Part shown: positions 32,515 through 43,341 of the stretch, piece after piece
Layout: the number at the start of each line of letters is the position of its first letter
How positions within the stretch are numbered: position 1 is the first letter of the stretch
Origin: Fennellomyces sp. T-0311
Lineage: Eukaryota; Mucoromycota; Mucoromycetes; Mucorales; Lichtheimiaceae
DNA length: 64,000 bases
Assembly: GCA_025266875.1 (NCBI GenBank)
Contig: JALLLT010000075.1
Span: 1-64,000 of the forward strand
Reading direction: 5' to 3'
Made by a program: the position numbers and the translations under genes
The notes under the pieces: model-generated
The model's database searches: none
What the model was told of the DNA's origin: nothing
What the model saw: only the letters and a program-made list of their open reading frames with translations

Positions 32515-33027
32515 CTACGAGCTAGATTGTGAGGCATTCATCTTCTGCAACAACTTTGCAACAAGGTCATTGTTTGCAACTGCCAATTTCGATTTGGCCT
32601 TCCGTGCCTTGCGTTTTTTTTGCACCTTAGGAAGTAAAGGTTTATACGTATTGATCAGCTTCCTTGCTGATGGCTTTGGCATCCCAACAGTTGCACCTGC
32701 TGCTTCCATAGACGTAATTTCAGGGTCATTAAAATACGCCATGAGAACCCTTTCGATATCCTCGTCACTATACGTCTTGACATCGACTTTTGGGCGGGAA
32801 CACCGTTTCTTTGGCGCTTTTTTTGATGCCACTTGTTGTTGCGGATTTGGTTTCGACAAACTAATCTGTGATACCCCAGCGTCTAATATAACCATGTCGT
32901 CTTTTCTTCTGCCGTATTGCCTAGGAGGGTACATTTCTTGATACTGTTCGAAGTCGCCCTCTAGGCCACCACCATTGATCTCCATATAATCAATCACGTT
33001 TCTATTGAGATGCGATGTAGTCGTCAT
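32515..33027 (-). CDS. Small basic protein with helix-turn-helix-like segment (170 aa)
   Basis: Single-exon frame starting MTTTSHLNRN. After a Lys/Arg-rich stretch (SKKAPKKRCSRPK) the segment YSDEDIERVLMAYF...MEAAGATVGMPKPSARKLI looks like a helix-turn-helix. It is followed by a second basic block (KKRKARKAKSK) and a C-terminal helix. It lies 325 bp upstream of the RG-rich mariner gene on the same strand and could be part of that element or of the repeat array beside it. No family is recognised. Confidence 0.5.
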   Translation of the reverse strand: MTTTSHLNRNVIDYMEINGGGLEGDFEQYQEMYPPRQYGRRKDDMVILDAGVSQISLSKPNPQQQVASKKAPKKRCSRPKVDVKTYSDEDIERVLMAYFNDPEITSMEAAGATVGMPKPSARKLINTYKPLLPKVQKKRKARKAKSKLAVANNDLVAKLLQKMNASQSSS

Positions 33028-33179
33028 TTTGTAATAAACGCAGTGTGTATTGAGAGTAATAGTGCGTACAAGGAAGTATTCTAGACATCTTTTATACTTT
33101 TAGCATTGACGATTATAATAAGAGAGTACCAGTCCACTGTAGTTTTATTAACCATGAAAAAAGAATATAAAAACGTGTA

Positions 33180-34840
33180 TATAGCTGACTTGATTACAGA
33201 ATAAATTCCCGTGGAGTGATGGCAAAAAGAGGCTATAGACAACGAATGTATACGGTATTCAGGTAGTTTAAATACGTTGTACGACTACAAAAAGGCCACG
33301 AAATAAGGAGTTATCAGACAAGGGTAGGTACGAAAAGTGTGTAGACGATATGCTCACATGTAGATAGGCGAAGCGATTATAGAAAATGATGATAGTGAAC
33401 GTATGTGTACGATATTCATGTTGAAAGCTATGTTGCGTGATTATTATGAAAGAATATGAAGAAGAAGCATAGTGCATGATTGTCATGCTAAAGTAGATTG
33501 ACTAAACAGGACAAAAGATTACGAAATACGTGCAGTTGAATGCGATTACAGAACATAGATATGCTAAGTGACGATAGAGAACATGTGTGTACGATACTCA
33601 TGTGGTATAATTTTGTTGCGTGATACAAAAAGAATACGAACAAATAACTCAACACATAATTATCATGCAGAGTATGTAGATTTATTAAGCATGACAAAAG
33701 ATCGCAGGAAACGTGCAGGCAACATGCTTACACAGTGAAAGTATGCTAAATGATGATAGTGAATACGTACTTGCAATGCTCACGTCATCAGAGTAAGTTG
33801 ACCAAACACGGCGAGAATTATGGAAAACGTGCACTAAATATGGTTACAAAGTGTAGATATGTATGCCAAGTAATTAAAAAAAAACATTGATAAAAAAAGG
33901 TATCGTCGCAGTACTCACATATGTAGCATAGCTAGGTTATGTGTGATTATAATAAAAGAATACAAACCAAGCACATTGTAAATAATCATCGTACCTGATT
34001 AAGCATGACAAGAGATTATGGAAAGTGCGCAAGCAATATGCATACAGGATGTAGATATGCCAAATAATTATCTAGAATAATCATGAAGAATGTGTCTATA
34101 TTATGTTTCGATAACGTGGTTAGGTGGCGTGACTATGGTAAAACGATATGAGTAAAATGTATGATGTATGATTGTCAAATCGAAGCAGCTTTATCAAGCA
34201 TTACAGAAGGATAAGAAAATGTGTACTGTGAATAAGTATTAGCTACTTAGTTATTATAACCGGCAGTACTACCAACTTATAGCATAAAAGTATACAAAGA
34301 GTCTATGTGTAATGACTGTGGTTGCAAATTTAATTAAAAGATTATGTATAATACTTTATAGTAAGAATAATTATCTAACCTTGTGTTTTCTAAAATGTCA
34401 CATTTTCGTATTCTATTATTTGAATGCTTTTGGTGATCTCTTGTTGTGTTTAATAATTTTTTCTAGTATGACAATTATTCTCTATGCACTGTGTTTGTGT
34501 CCTTTTACCATAGTCACGCCACCTAACTACGTTTTCGAAACATGATACAGACATGTTCTTTATCATCATTCTAGGTAATCCTTTGGCATATCTACATTCT
34601 GTAAGCATATGCTTGCGCACTTTCCATAATCTCTTGTCATGCTTAACCATGTATGATGATTATTTACTATGTACTTTGCTTGTATTCTTTTATTATAATC
34701 GCACATTACCTAACTATGCCACATATGTAAGTACTGCGATGACACCTTTTTTTATCAATATTTTTTGTAATTACTTGGTATACGTATCTACGCTTTGTAA
34801 CCATATTTATTGCATGTTTTCCATTGTCCGGCACTGATGC
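33180..34840. repeat. Tandem repeat array (~115-200 bp units) arranged head-to-head
   Basis: At least five degenerate units run between about 33180 and 34230. Each contains blocks such as TGTAGATATGC, GTGAACGTATGTGTACGAT, AAAGAATACGAAC and AGCATGACAAGAGATTATGG. After a spacer the same blocks return in reverse complement from about 34440 to 34840. For example, 33835-33885 mirrors 34770-34825, and ACGTGGTTAGGTGGCGTGAC mirrors GTCACGCCACCTAACTACGT. No protein is encoded. The structure is a large imperfect inverted repeat built from tandem units. Confidence 0.7.
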
Positions 34841-35043
34841 TTAGACAATTGTGTAAGTCCAACAGACAGAACAAGAACCCTGCAAATGCTGTTATCATCT
34901 CTCTCTGATTTATTTTAGCAAATATATGAAACAAAACCAATGAAAAAAATTTTTGAGCAATAAAAGCCCAGTGAAGATATCATAATAAACCTCAATCATC
35001 TCTTTCGCTCGCCGGGCATTTCCGCAGCTTGGATTCATTTACG
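34841..35043. promoter_or_regulatory. Leader upstream of the DIRS-like gag fragment
   Basis: AT-rich sequence without an ORF. AATAAACC and the pyrimidine-rich CTCTTTCGCTCGCC near 35000-35020 look like a transcribed leader of the following gag-like gene. Confidence 0.25.
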
Positions 35044-35836
35044 ATGGAAAACACTTAAGAACAAGCTGATAGCTCGGCCCAAATTCAGCAATTGGCGCAT
35101 CAGGTTGCACAACAGCAAGCACTCCTGCAACAATTGTTGGTCGCACAGGGACAGGCACAGGCTACGCCCCCTATGGAACTGCATGACTTACTGACAAGAC
35201 CTCGATATGACTGGCAGCCCAACCAGCTGTTGTTCGAGCTTTTGCCCTCACTTGATCAGCCAGTTTTCAGGTCTCCATTGTCGGACGATGATTGGAAGGC
35301 TTTGGTGGATCGCTACCCACCCGTTTCCAGTGTGGTGTACCAGCCCTCAGCTGCATTGCCTCAAGCCAAAAGTCAGTTCAAGCCTGGCCATCATCGCGAA
35401 GACAGCTCACTCAAAGCTTTGCAATATGCTACCTCTGCCATCTTGCGCCCATTGGATGTTCTGGCCCATATGTTGTTACCTCTTTTACCGCAGGAACATT
35501 ATGCTCGCATTTTTACGATCATCAATGATGTGCGTACATTAGTACTAAATGCTGGTGGTGTGGCTAATCAAGCCCGAAATCAACTGGCTTTGAGGGCGGT
35601 TAACCCCTCATTCTCAATTCCCAATCCCGACAAGTCATTCACCATGTCATTGGATCAATTCAAAGATACAGTGGCCAGCCATACGGCAATGCACAAGGCT
35701 ATGTGGGAAGCTCGGCCATCCAACTCTACCACAAGGCGTACAGGTGACTCGTCGTCGTTTTTTCGAGGAGTCCCACCACCGGGCGGGGATCAGGTTAACA
35801 ATTTGGCCAGTGGCTTAGCTGATGGCTTCAACTATA
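35044..35836 (+). pseudogene. DIRS-type retrotransposon gag-like fragment
   Basis: From ATG 35044 the frame has a TAA at codon 5, then an open Gln-rich start (QLLVAQGQAQ). A conserved body follows: DQPVFRSPLSDDDWK, RYPPVSSVVYQP, ALPQAKSQFK, EDSSLKALQYATSAILRPLD and VRTLVLNAGGVANQARNQLA. I recall this order from ORF1 (gag-like) of fungal DIRS elements. It ends near 35836, where sequence of the Merlin neighbourhood starts. No reverse transcriptase or tyrosine recombinase domain is present, so it is a fragment. Confidence 0.55.
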
Positions 35837-35869
35837 GGTGGTTTCCATATATAACGGTCCTAGAGCTTT

Positions 35870-35955
35870 ATTTTTTAGAAGTTGTTTTAGCTTAATTGTT
35901 ATAACAGTGGGTTTTAAATCTAAAGGTCATGTGTTCAAATCTCTTTTGCTCCATA
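35870..35955 (+). other. tRNA-like sequence left of the Merlin gene
   Basis: TAGCTTAATTG resembles an A box and GTGTTCAAATC a B box (GTTCRANNC), spaced as in a tRNA, with an anticodon-like hairpin (TGGG-TTTTAAA-TCTA) between. The T stem and acceptor stem pair poorly, so it is not a convincing functional tRNA. It may be a tRNA-derived SINE head or part of the Merlin end. Confidence 0.3.
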
Positions 35956-36096
35956 TAAATGTTTTAATGCTTTTTTTAAAACTTGCTTTTTTTTTAATAC
36001 ATTGCCAAGCTTGACGTCATAAAAGCAAAGTCACGCGGTGTTTAATTGTAAAAAAAATTTTGTTTTGTTTTGTCCCTTCTTCTTTTCACTTTTATT

Positions 36097-37550
36097 ATGG
36101 ATTTTCAAGTGAGTACTTTTTCAGCAATGATTCCATGGTTTCAAGTCTGCTTGCCCTTTTTGAAATACCCACCTGCGCCTACTCAAGAGGCTGTTCAAGC
36201 ACTGGTTTTCGTCTGTGTTGCTCTATCCAGCCAACAAGATATTCCAGAAGACGATGCTATGATTTTTTTGTGTGAATGGTTTGCTATTCTTTTTTTGGTG
36301 ATTGCTGGAGTTATACTACGTGATGGCCCAATTTGCTCCAATGGAAACTGCCGCTATCCAAGACAAATGGCTCTGAAGTTATCTCAAGAACGCAAGAACT
36401 GGCAATGCACAAGCTGTGGTACACATCGAACAATCTTTTACAAGACTATTTTCAAGCATGGAAACCTTCCAGTTCACAAAATACTAAAAGGGTTCTATTA
36501 TCTTTTGAATGATGTCCCTTTGGGTAGTATTGAATGGATGCTCAAGATTTCTCATCCATCTACCACACTTTTGGGTGCCAAGTTTAAACTGCTAATTGAG
36601 GCTGATTTGGAACATTGCTTGCAAGATGCTAATGGTAAGTACAAGATTCTTTAAGTATTACTGTCTAATAGTAGCTTACTAGGCCAAGTTATCAAAATTG
36701 GAGGTCCAGGCATTATTGTTGAAATTGATGAGTCTAAGTTTGGGAAACGCAAGTATAATGTTGGTCATATGGTTGAAGGTAAGCTTGGTTATATGCTTTT
36801 AACTTAAACTAACTAATTTTTAAGGTCAATGGGTTCTTGGAGGTGTGGAAAAAACACCTGAACGTCGTCTTTTTCTGGTCCCTGTCAAAAAACGAAATGC
36901 CAAAACGTTGCTCAAGTTAATCAAGAAACATGTTGCTCCAGGATCCATTATTTATACTGATTGTTGGAAAGCATATGAACGAATTCCACAACTGGTTACA
37001 AGACATGGACAAAATTATGGTTTTCAGCATTTTACTGTTAATCATTCAAGAGAATTTGTAACAGAAGATGGCGTTCATACCAATACAATTGAAGGTAAAG
37101 TCTTTAGTTTTATATAGTATCAAAGCTTATTTATCTGTTTAGGCACATGGAATGGCATCAAAATTCGTATGTTTCCCTAAGTCATTTACCAAAAGCCAAA
37201 TCAAAGCAAGTTTAAACTTCTTTATTTGGAAACGCAAGCATAATGAAGAATTATGGAGCCGCTTTTTGCATTGCCTTCGTACTATTTATCAGATTGATAG
37301 TGCAGAGGAAAATGAGCTTGCCCAAAACTTGGACCATGATAAATCAGATTTAGATTCAGAAGATGAAGACTGGGATTTGCAAGACTCGGAAGATGAAGAG
37401 GCAGAAGAGGGATTAACTGATATCTCATCAGATGGAATTCCTTCACCAAGACCTACTCGAAATCGCCAGCCAATTGTTATTTCTAGTGATGAAGATACTA
37501 CAGCTGATGACAATAGCTCTTATTCAAATTATAGTGATATAGAAATTTAA
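36097..37550 (+). pseudogene. Merlin (ISXO2/IS1016-type) transposase, four exons, one frameshift
   Basis: Exons 36097-36634, 36683-36778, 36825-37094 and from 37143 join in phase. The N-terminal half has a zinc-binding motif (CSNGNCRYP...WQCTSCGTH). The catalytic part shows Asp in VEIDESKFGKRKY, Asp in IIYTDCWKAY and the HTNTIEGTWNGIK motif that ends the ISXO2/Merlin core. After KIRMFP an extra T near 37180 (CCCTAAG for CCCAAG) shifts the frame. The rest (KSFTKSQIKASLNFF...) continues to 37550 with a long acidic Ser/Asp/Glu tail. Merlin enzymes mobilise elements with 8-9-bp duplications; I could not fix the ends. Apart from one base the gene looks recent. Confidence 0.85.
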
Positions 37551-37675
37551 TTCTTTAACTAGCTATCTATAAACGCTTTTATCATATAGAGAAAAAAATT
37601 TCGTACATGACAATATAATTTTTATTATATTACCATTGTTCTATAAAGAGTTACACACCTTTTAGTAATTTGGAT

Positions 37676-37775
37676 ACGAAATATACGAGACCCGGGCTTG
37701 AACACTGGACCTACTAGATCCGAGTCGGCATATAAACCATTACACTATATAGACCTACAAAGTTTAAGGCACCAC
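37676..37775 (-). other. tRNA-like sequence right of the Merlin gene, opposite orientation
   Basis: On the minus strand TATATAGTGTAATGG resembles a tRNA D arm and A box, and AGTGTTCAAGCCC a B box, followed by GGGTCTCG. It shares AGGTC-x2-GTGTTCAA with the left copy at 35870-35955. The anticodon loop lacks the usual T at position 33 and the T stem pairs poorly, so this is a pseudo-tRNA or SINE-like sequence rather than a tRNA gene. Confidence 0.3.
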
Positions 37776-38415
37776 ACCTAGGCACGCGCCAGTATAACCT
37801 ATGAACATATGTGACTGCTTTTCCTCTAACTGGCCAAATTCTTTACATTAGCCGAAGTGCTTGGCGATGGTAATGCCTCTGCAGGCTGTTGCTGCTGCTG
37901 AGGTTGAGGTTGTTGCTGCTGCTCTTGCTGTTCCTGACGAGGATTCCACATCACAATGTTGAAGGTGGGATTGGTGTTGCTGTTATGCATGTTAAAGATC
38001 ACAAAAGAGTTCAAAGAGTTGGATAAAAACAACTTTTATTCAGCATTATCATTGCTCTACATCTTTTATACACAATCTGATGCGTCAATGGTTAAGGAAA
38101 AGAGAAAAAAACTATATATTCGTTCATCGATTTGGCTGATATACAGGAAAGGAAAATCTCTCTGTTCGATGTGCCTTTTTGGACGATCCACCCCAGGCTA
38201 CTGAATTTTGGCTGCATTTCACCTCCAAGCACAGCAATTAAAGCTCCATTGTAGGGTAAAACTTACGCCTTATAAAGCCTAAGGCCGTTTCGGCCTTATT
38301 TTTGCCACTTCCTTATCTGCATGCTTAAGAACACCGCATACCCCTCTCTCTTTTTTCATGCTTTTCTCTTTATTTTTACCTCCGGCCAACAGCATTAATC
38401 TTGATATTGTTGAAA
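37776..38415. other. Intergenic stretch with a Gln-rich short frame and a hairpin
   Basis: A short minus-strand frame (37826-38032) is mostly Gln/Pro (RQEQQEQQQQPQPQ) and may be low-complexity chance or an exon fragment. AAGGCCGTTTCGGCCTT near 38280-38296 is a perfect hairpin. Nothing else is supported. Confidence 0.3.
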
Positions 38416-39059
38416 TGGAATATAACGACATTGATTACGAACAATCCCCTGACTTTGAGCTGCCTCAACTGTACCCAAAAGCGAGCTGAAAGGTTTCAGC
38501 TTGGAACGCATTCACGCATATGATATTTTCAGAAACTGAGGAAGAGCAATGTGGTATGGATTTTCTAACTGGATATCATAGGAGCTTCTTTCTAAAATAT
38601 TAGTATAGTATGGAGAGCCAAGGTCAACATCGCTAATCATGTACTAGGCGCCACCTCTACTGAATTGAAAACTGCCTATCAGAGCCTCAATCCTGAAGAG
38701 CGAGAGAGCTTAAAGTCGAAGGCAGAAGAAATGAACGGCCCATCTGGCCTTGATAGATCCATAGGTCCTGCTAGAAAGCGCTTGATCAGAGCATGGAAGC
38801 ATCGATTGTTGAGGGTTATGGTCGAGATGGATGAGGTTCTTGATATGGACATTATTACGCTGCTTGCTCCTCGGACGTGACTTTTTGAAGATGGTGAAGT
38901 TGCTACTGAACCAGATTATTCTTCAGGTAAGATAATTCAATTGCTTTTAGGAAATTATCGATAACTTTGCTTTAGAAACTGCAATTACAGCAGTCGAACG
39001 TAATGGCTTAGCTACGGCCTTCGACACAGCGTGCCGCGGTAATATTATATTGGTTACAT
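38416..39059 (+). pseudogene. Unknown multi-exon gene, 5' part (split by the young MULE)
   Basis: An ATG at 38416 opens MEYNDIDYEQ. After a likely intron ending CATAG/TATTAG near 38600, an exon encodes VWRAKVNIANHVLGATSTEL and a Lys/Arg-rich helix (YQSLNPEERESLKSK, ARKRLIRAWKHRLL). A TGA at 38878-38880 (most simply CGA to TGA) is followed by in-frame LFEDGEVATEPDYSS, an intron, then ETAITAVERNGLATAFDTACR and a donor (GTAATATTAT). The MULE lies inside this intron. The gene continues at 43342. I do not recognise the family. Confidence 0.45.
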
Positions 39060-39068
39060 GATAAAAGA

Positions 39069-39916
39069 CAAAATACTTATATCGCCACCAATTTAAGCTG
39101 GCTCCCCCCACCAAAAAATTTAATTTCAATGCCAGCTGTGGCAGAGGCATGGTGGCTCAATTTCAGCAATAAAGTGAAGTTGTCCTTTACAGATTTATAA
39201 CTTTTTTTTTCATTCCGGGATGAGCAACTGTAAGCACCTTATGGTATAAACCTAATTGTGTTCAACAATGACAATGGCATAACTGTGTTTTAATGACTTG
39301 GAGAGAGCCAGATGAGAACAGACACGGCAGATTTCTGACGATTTTCAAAGATGGAGCTAATTAAACTCTTTGTAGATGGAAGATTGATTTCGCCGTGCAA
39401 CACATTTGGGCCGAGATCTAGCAAATGGACAACGCTCTTTTCGACCAGCATTATGAAGATGACGAGCACGCGAGATTCCACCGAGAAAAACGCATATCCA
39501 CTTATATTTTGCTATGCACCAGTAATACAACTGTATCAAAAACGCGTAGATAAGAAGCTCCAACAGCTTTGCTCACCTCTTCTATCACATTGACGATCAG
39601 TGGAAGCTATATATTATTTTCATCCCACCACCTGGTTAGATGGAAAATACACAAACATGAAGAACGCAAGTTTTTGATGCCTGAAAAAAAGTAAGTATAG
39701 TTATCCATTGCTTGTATCTGCCGTTATACACAAAAATCAACCATCAGTGCGTGAGATTACTATGGATACAGCTATTATTACGTTATGGAATGCTACTGTT
39801 AGACATACGGTATATGGATGAAGGCTGGATGCTGTTGGATTATATAAGTCAGATAGAGTGAATGGGCTTGGACAGGATTATACATTGCTCATTCAGCACA
39901 TTTAATGTTGGTGGAT
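39069..39916 (+). repeat. Left 848-bp terminal inverted repeat of the young MULE
   Basis: It pairs with 42485-43332. Both arms end inward at GTTGGTGGAT, after which the sequences diverge. Even the 80-codon chance frames in the two arms are identical. Confidence 0.9.
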
Positions 39917-39999
39917 CGCGCAGTGTGCTCTAATGTAAAAAATATAAATGATATTGGATATTTATAAGATAATAATGTAAAAATAAATGATGAGGAAGT

Positions 40000-42264
40000 T
40001 CAATTGTCATTTTGACGTCTAAAGCTTGAATTAGAGGGGATGGAGAGTATATCATCAAGTGAATTGTTTATGTCATCCAGTTTGGTAGCAACTCTTTCAA
40101 TCTCGTCAATGATGCCTTGCACGCAATCTGGATTCGATGTACTTATAGCCGACTTGCCAACACGACGCTTTATAGCATTAGCTTTGGCTGTGAGCAGCTT
40201 CAAGGCTTTTTCAAGCTGGTCTTGGGATGATGGAGCATGCATTGCATGTAGCTGCGGCTGGTTGTTATTTGATGGATAGGACATCATCATCGCTTCCCAG
40301 TTATCCATGGATTGACGCACAGTAACGGTTTCTATAACTTGTTCAACTAGAAACATATGCTTGCATGGAAGCAATGTGCTTCTGAACTTTTCACATGTGC
40401 AGGTCGTAACCAACCCATTTTCAGTATGAACCTACATTGTAAGAATGTTTAAGTGTACAGACTAAGATCAAAAGAACAACTATATGTTACCTCATAAGTC
40501 AAATCATCGACACTAAGCGAGTTCACCATAAATATGGATTCAGTTACCATCTCAACCATGGATCGCTTGGTGTGAAGAGACAGATGATCCAGTTTTTGTT
40601 CTTCGACACGGAAACCATGCTCCAGCTTGCTCATCCTACCGATGTTGACAGACAGACGACGTACTTCTTGCTGGATGTCGAATGCTACATCATTGACAAG
40701 TACATCAATCATAAAATCGAGGCGGTGCATGCGTTTTCTTTTAAGGTAAACAGTCTTGAGTTGGTTATGCCACGTTTCAACGTAATTGTTGGTTTCCATA
40801 TTGGTGTAGATTTCAGGTTGATAGCATGCTGCCCAACGATCACATCCTTCTCCATTACGACTATCCACCCAGTATCGTTGAAAATAGCTGATGAACATCC
40901 TTTGGCTTGTTTCAAAGTTGGCAATAAAGGCATCAAGTAGCTCGTGAAATTTGGTGACGTCTTTTTCATACATCAACTCATAAAGGTGATGTCGAATGAC
41001 CGTTCTTGCTTGTGCCGGTGTTCTGCCAACCATTCCAACCACCTTCGATGTAATATTGTTCTCCCAGGCGCGCGATACGTGCCAGATGCAATATTGAATA
41101 GTACAGCGTGGCCATACTTCACTAATTGCATTATCTTCAGCAAGATCGCGGTCAATAGTGATGCGTTGAGGGTTTACACCAAGAGCAGATAAGAACTGAA
41201 ACCAATGGATAAGTGGTGTAGATGATTGATCGTCTGTAAACATATATGCAATGGGAACACCGCGACCAACAACAGGATGACGGATTACCATAGTATAAAG
41301 GACCCCACGGTCATAATCACAAACGTCGTGAGTAGCATCCAAGGAAATAAAATGGGCAGCAGATAGGAGCTGTTTCTGCCATGGAGCAATAAATCCAAAT
41401 GCAAATCCATCCATAGAGAGAAGCTCCTGTGATGAATTGGTGCTTTCCGTGTTGCTTTCAATCCAGATATGATAATGTTGCTGCTGTTGAAGTTCCATGA
41501 GCCATTTCTTTACAGAAGCAAAGTCGTCATAGTCCCGTTCACTTTTCTGCTGACGATGCTTGTAGAAAATGTTGTAAACAAGAGCAGTAGTGATATATGA
41601 ATCGTGCGACGTCTCTTCCTTGTGAACATATTCACGTTGCAGATACGTTCTGACATCACGAACACCATAGCCTTTCTCCAGCTCTTCAGCAATCCAGTCC
41701 CTGACTTCATCTGAGTAAGGCAAGTACTGCACATCAGCAATGCTGCCAGGCACGTGGTTCACATGCTCATGCTTATATGTAATGGTTACGACGTTTGGAT
41801 CATCAACACGGCAGGTGGCTTTCAAAATTGCTGGGCATCCAACTTGCTTTGACTTTTTTTGCACAGGTCGAGCAATAAAGTCTGGATCGTCAGTTCTATC
41901 CTCACGCCTTGCTTCTGTGCGATTATCTTCAATGGTGTGACGGTGACATCCATACGTTTTTGTGAATACAACAGTTGCAGTTCGTTGGCGCTTTGGAGGA
42001 TTGCTTTCTGTAGATAGAGACAATACAGTTATTATAGTGCTTACATATTGCACAGCTTATATTTGTACCATCTGCTACTCTTGGTGTAGGCCTATACGTC
42101 TTCTGATACACCCAGCGTTCACCACTTTCTTGTGGTGCAGCACGAATAATTGATTCATAGTTATGAATAGTGCAGGTTACAACGCGGTCTGGAGCGACGT
42201 TTCCGCGAATAAGCATGGGGTTGTCCGATCCCGAAGTTGATTGCATGTTGAAATTGTCAGACAT
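40000..42264 (-). CDS. MULE transposase with SWIM zinc finger (714 aa, three exons)
   Basis: Exons 42264-42069, 42007-40491 and 40431-40000 join in frame across introns of 61 and 59 nt, giving 714 residues. The N-terminal half has a FAR1/WRKY-GCM-like zinc region (CPAILKATCR...HEHVNH). The MULE core (PF10551-like) follows: Asp in SLDATHDVCDY, Asp in TIDRDLAEDNA, then CTIQYCIWHVSRAW with the C-x2-H motif, and Glu in NNYVETWHNQLK. The second intron lies just before the SWIM finger (CTCEKFRSTLLPCKHMF). No internal stop is seen. The protein should mobilise this element and perhaps older copies such as 11195-13691. Confidence 0.92.
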
Positions 42265-42319
42265 TGTGATTGCAATGGCGTTTGAAAAGTTAAGCGTTGA
42301 GAGTGGAAGAAAGAAAGCC

Positions 42320-42326
42320 TTTTATA
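42320..42326 (-). promoter_or_regulatory. TATA box of the MULE transposase gene
   Basis: Minus-strand TATAAAA lies 56 bp before the ATG at 42264, at the inner edge of the right terminal repeat region. The same box is kept in the old copy near 11960. Confidence 0.55.
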
Positions 42327-42484
42327 CCGCGCGTTACACTTATTTCATTAAACTGTTAAACTTAAATTTATGCTTCCAAACATCGTCATATATGTATGGT
42401 CTTTCACTGCACTTACGCATTACTGGTACATATGATATTCAATGCCACTTAAATAAATTTCATTTATAAAGTACACACCGCATC

Positions 42485-43332
42485 ATCCACCAACATTAAA
42501 TGTGCTGAATGAGCAATGTATAATCCTGTCCAAGCCCATTCACTCTATCTGACTTATATAATCCAACAGCATCCAGCCTTCATCCATATACCGTATGTCT
42601 AACAGTAGCATTCCATAACGTAATAATAGCTGTATCCATAGTAATCTCACGCACTGATGGTTGATTTTTGTGTATAACGGCAGATACAAGCAATGGATAA
42701 CTATACTTACTTTTTTTCAGGCATCAAAAACTTGCGTTCTTCATGTTTGTGTATTTTCCATCTAACCAGGTGGTGGGATGAAAATAATATATAGCTTCCA
42801 CTGATCGTCAATGTGATAGAAGAGGTGAGCAAAGCTGTTGGAGCTTCTTATCTACGCGTTTTTGATACAGTTGTATTACTGGTGCATAGCAAAATATAAG
42901 TGGATATGCGTTTTTCTCGGTGGAATCTCGCGTGCTCGTCATCTTCATAATGCTGGTCGAAAAGAGCGTTGTCCATTTGCTAGATCTCGGCCCAAATGTG
43001 TTGCACGGCGAAATCAATCTTCCATCTACAAAGAGTTTAATTAGCTCCATCTTTGAAAATCGTCAGAAATCTGCCGTGTCTGTTCTCATCTGGCTCTCTC
43101 CAAGTCATTAAAACACAGTTATGCCATTGTCATTGTTGAACACAATTAGGTTTATACCATAAGGTGCTTACAGTTGCTCATCCCGGAATGAAAAAAAAAG
43201 TTATAAATCTGTAAAGGACAACTTCACTTTATTGCTGAAATTGAGCCACCATGCCTCTGCCACAGCTGGCATTGAAATTAAATTTTTTGGTGGGGGGAGC
43301 CAGCTTAAATTGGTGGCGATATAAGTATTTTG
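42485..43332 (-). repeat. Right 848-bp terminal inverted repeat of the young MULE
   Basis: Reverse complement of 39069-39916, ending ...AAGTATTTTG at 43332 next to the target duplication. Confidence 0.9.
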
Positions 43333-43341
43333 GATAAAAGA

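Larger units (their letters stand above)
39069..43332. mobile_element. Young MULE (Mutator-like) transposon, 4,264 bp
   Basis: The element starts CAAAATACTTATATCGCC and ends with its exact inverse. A perfect 9-bp duplication GATAAAAGA flanks it (39060-39068 and 43333-43341). The inverted terminal repeats are 848 bp each (39069-39916, 42485-43332), and the stretches I compared are identical, so insertion or gene conversion is recent. It encodes one intact transposase on the minus strand and lies in an intron of an unknown gene. Confidence 0.95.

Noticed and set aside
33180..34840. CRISPR-like array
   Set aside because: Units are 115-200 bp, degenerate, without spacers of uniform size, and arranged head-to-head in a eukaryotic context.
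35870..35955. Suppressor-type tRNA with a TTA anticodon
   Set aside because: Only a 4-bp anticodon stem and unpaired T and acceptor arms. More likely a tRNA-derived repeat.
37676..37775. Functional tRNA gene
   Set aside because: A and B boxes are present, but the anticodon loop lacks T33 and the T stem and acceptor stem pair poorly.
39351..39593. 80-codon frame repeated identically at 42808-43050
   Set aside because: The identity is explained by the long terminal inverted repeats. No start context or domain supports a gene.
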